64,000 bases of DNA from Desulfobacula sp. Lineage in GTDB: Bacteria; Desulfobacterota; Desulfobacteria; Desulfobacterales; Desulfobacteraceae. This document shows, piece after piece, positions 63,220-64,000 of this stretch. A model generated the notes under the pieces. It was not told where the DNA came from, ran no database searches, and saw only the letters and a program-made list of their open reading frames with translations. Position 1 is the stretch's first letter; every line of letters starts with the position of its first letter. The position numbers and the translations under genes were made by a program. The stretch is taken from the NCBI RefSeq assembly GCF_030611305.1, contig NZ_JAUWQB010000006.1, positions 1 to 64,000 on the forward strand, written 5' to 3'.

Positions 63220-63951
63220 ATGAATCAGGTTATTAATCTGTTGAAAAATCATCGCTCAATTCGGAAGTTTAAACCGGAACCCGTCAGCAATGAAAAGGTG
63301 CATGCCATTATTGAAGCGGCTGGCTGGGCGTCCACATCAAATTTTATTCAGGCCTATACTGTTATCCGTGTGAAAAATAAGGAAACGCGAAAACAGATTG
63401 CAAAACTTGCAGGCCCCCAGCCCTGGGTAGAAACAAGTCCGCTGTTCCTTGTGTTCTGTGCTGACTTAAAGAGATCTCAAGGTGCCTGTATTCATGAAAA
63501 CAAAGAGATGGTATCAGGTTTTACCGAGCAGTTTATCATCGCCACGGTGGATGTGTCCCTTGCAGCTCAAAATGCTATGATTGCTGCGGAATCGCTGGGT
63601 CTTGGTGGTGTTTTTATTGGCGGTATCCGGAATGACCCTGAAAGAGTCTGTAAACTTCTGAAGATTCCTGATCATGTTTACCCGGTTTTCGGAATGTGTC
63701 TTGGATACCCGGATGAAAAACAGGAACAGAAACCAAGGCTACCGGTCAATGTGGTCCTGAAGGAAGATGATTACCAAGAGGATAAAACGGATCTGAAAAA
63801 GTACAATGAAATCTGTCGTGACTATTACCAAAATCGTTCCAACTCTTCCAGAGAGGATACATGGACAAGCCAGATATCAGTCATGATGAGCAAACCCGCA
63901 CGTCCTCATATGAAAGCATTTTTAGAAAAAAGAGGATTTGAATTCAAATAA
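63220..63951 (+). CDS. NfsA-type NAD(P)H nitroreductase
   Basis: A 243-residue nitroreductase family member. The start NQVINLLKNHRSIRKFKPEPVSNEKVHAIIEAAGWASTSNFIQAY is characteristic of the NfsA/FRP branch. LAAQNAMIAAESLGLGGVFIGGIRNDP and VYPVFGMCLGYPDE follow. The C-terminal extension of about 60 residues is usual in NfsA. It would reduce quinones, flavins or nitro compounds with FMN. The start has AGGAGC upstream. The window ends 49 bases later, just where another gene may begin. Confidence 0.9.
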   Translation: MNQVINLLKNHRSIRKFKPEPVSNEKVHAIIEAAGWASTSNFIQAYTVIRVKNKETRKQIAKLAGPQPWVETSPLFLVFCADLKRSQGACIHENKEMVSGFTEQFIIATVDVSLAAQNAMIAAESLGLGGVFIGGIRNDPERVCKLLKIPDHVYPVFGMCLGYPDEKQEQKPRLPVNVVLKEDDYQEDKTDLKKYNEICRDYYQNRSNSSREDTWTSQISVMMSKPARPHMKAFLEKRGFEFK

Positions 63952-64000
63952 AACGGGGATTGGATAAGAATCATCAGTATGGAGAAAAATTGAATATTGA

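Noticed and set aside
1-64000. CRISPR arrays, rRNA genes, tmRNA, 4.5S RNA, insertion-sequence transposases
   Set aside because: Looked for by eye on both strands. No regular spacer repeats, no rRNA signature stretches, no recognisable small stable RNA other than the two tRNAs, and no transposase ORF were found.

Overview
The window looks like a piece of the chromosome of a sulfate-reducing deltaproteobacterium of the Desulfobacteraceae (moderate GC, low-GC intergenic DNA). The main clues are a dissimilatory-type ATP sulfurylase (sat), an HdrA/MvhD/MetV/MetF module of the Wood-Ljungdahl C1 branch, GatCAB-dependent amidation with GltX, and in-frame TGA codons at Cys positions typical of selenoproteins in this group. 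A Desulfobacula-like genus is my guess; the sequence alone does not settle it.

Bases 1-5600 are accessory DNA. First comes the end of what looks like an integron cassette array: a hypothetical gene with a poor attC, then a well-formed cassette (962-1709) whose 5' GTTATGC is the exact complement of the GCATAAC opening its own attC. Next, on the minus strand, is a compact integrative element of about 3.8 kb: a tandem ribbon-helix-helix regulator, a rolling-circle-type replication initiator, a small HTH/excisionase-like protein and a tyrosine recombinase. It lies against a tRNA-Ser pair (GCU, UGA). Its non-coding DNA holds tandem 19-bp operators, a run of hairpins and a candidate antisense RNA in the rep leader.

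From 5.8 to 38.5 kb the window is core genome, mostly plus strand: a conserved protein, argS, SPOR protein, gatC-gatA and mutL; a secreted FG-GAP protein; a porin, a TolB-like paralogue and gatB on the minus strand; queA-tgt; hypA-hypB-MEMO; gltX (minus); a FadL-type outer membrane protein; rpmF-acpP-rpiB-glyA-comEB-nrdR-ribD-ribE-ribBA-ribH-nusB (with a REP-like 24-bp inverted repeat between ribBA and ribH), an MBL hydrolase and a pabB-pabC fusion; then a periplasmic DUF1573 protein read through one TGA (candidate selenoprotein), a HAD phosphatase and sat.

From 38.6 to 44.6 kb a minus-strand translation operon runs ffh-rpsP-khpA-rimM-trmD-(SPOUT-like methyltransferase)-rplS-rnhB-yraN-rsmI. 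From 44.6 to 54.8 kb are rlmN, a response regulator, a PP-loop/NFACT-R protein, nth, an ABC1 kinase with a phasin-like protein, a DmdC-type acyl-CoA dehydrogenase, an MBL hydrolase and an AmpG-like transporter.

From 55.2 to 61.8 kb lies hdrA-mvhD-metV-metF. HdrA is a 1481-residue fusion (HdrA - GltD-like insert - second HdrA - ferredoxin), and both HdrA and MvhD carry an in-frame TGA where the family has Cys. I infer an NAD(P)H-, ferredoxin- and methylene-THF-linked, probably electron-bifurcating, methylenetetrahydrofolate reductase without HdrBC. A strong terminator, a YebG homologue and two nitroreductases close the window.

The most notable find is the DUF1573 candidate selenoprotein, for which I know of no description, followed by the selenocysteine HdrA/MvhD module and the integron-plus-rolling-circle island. 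All functional calls rest on motif reading; no searches or folds were run.
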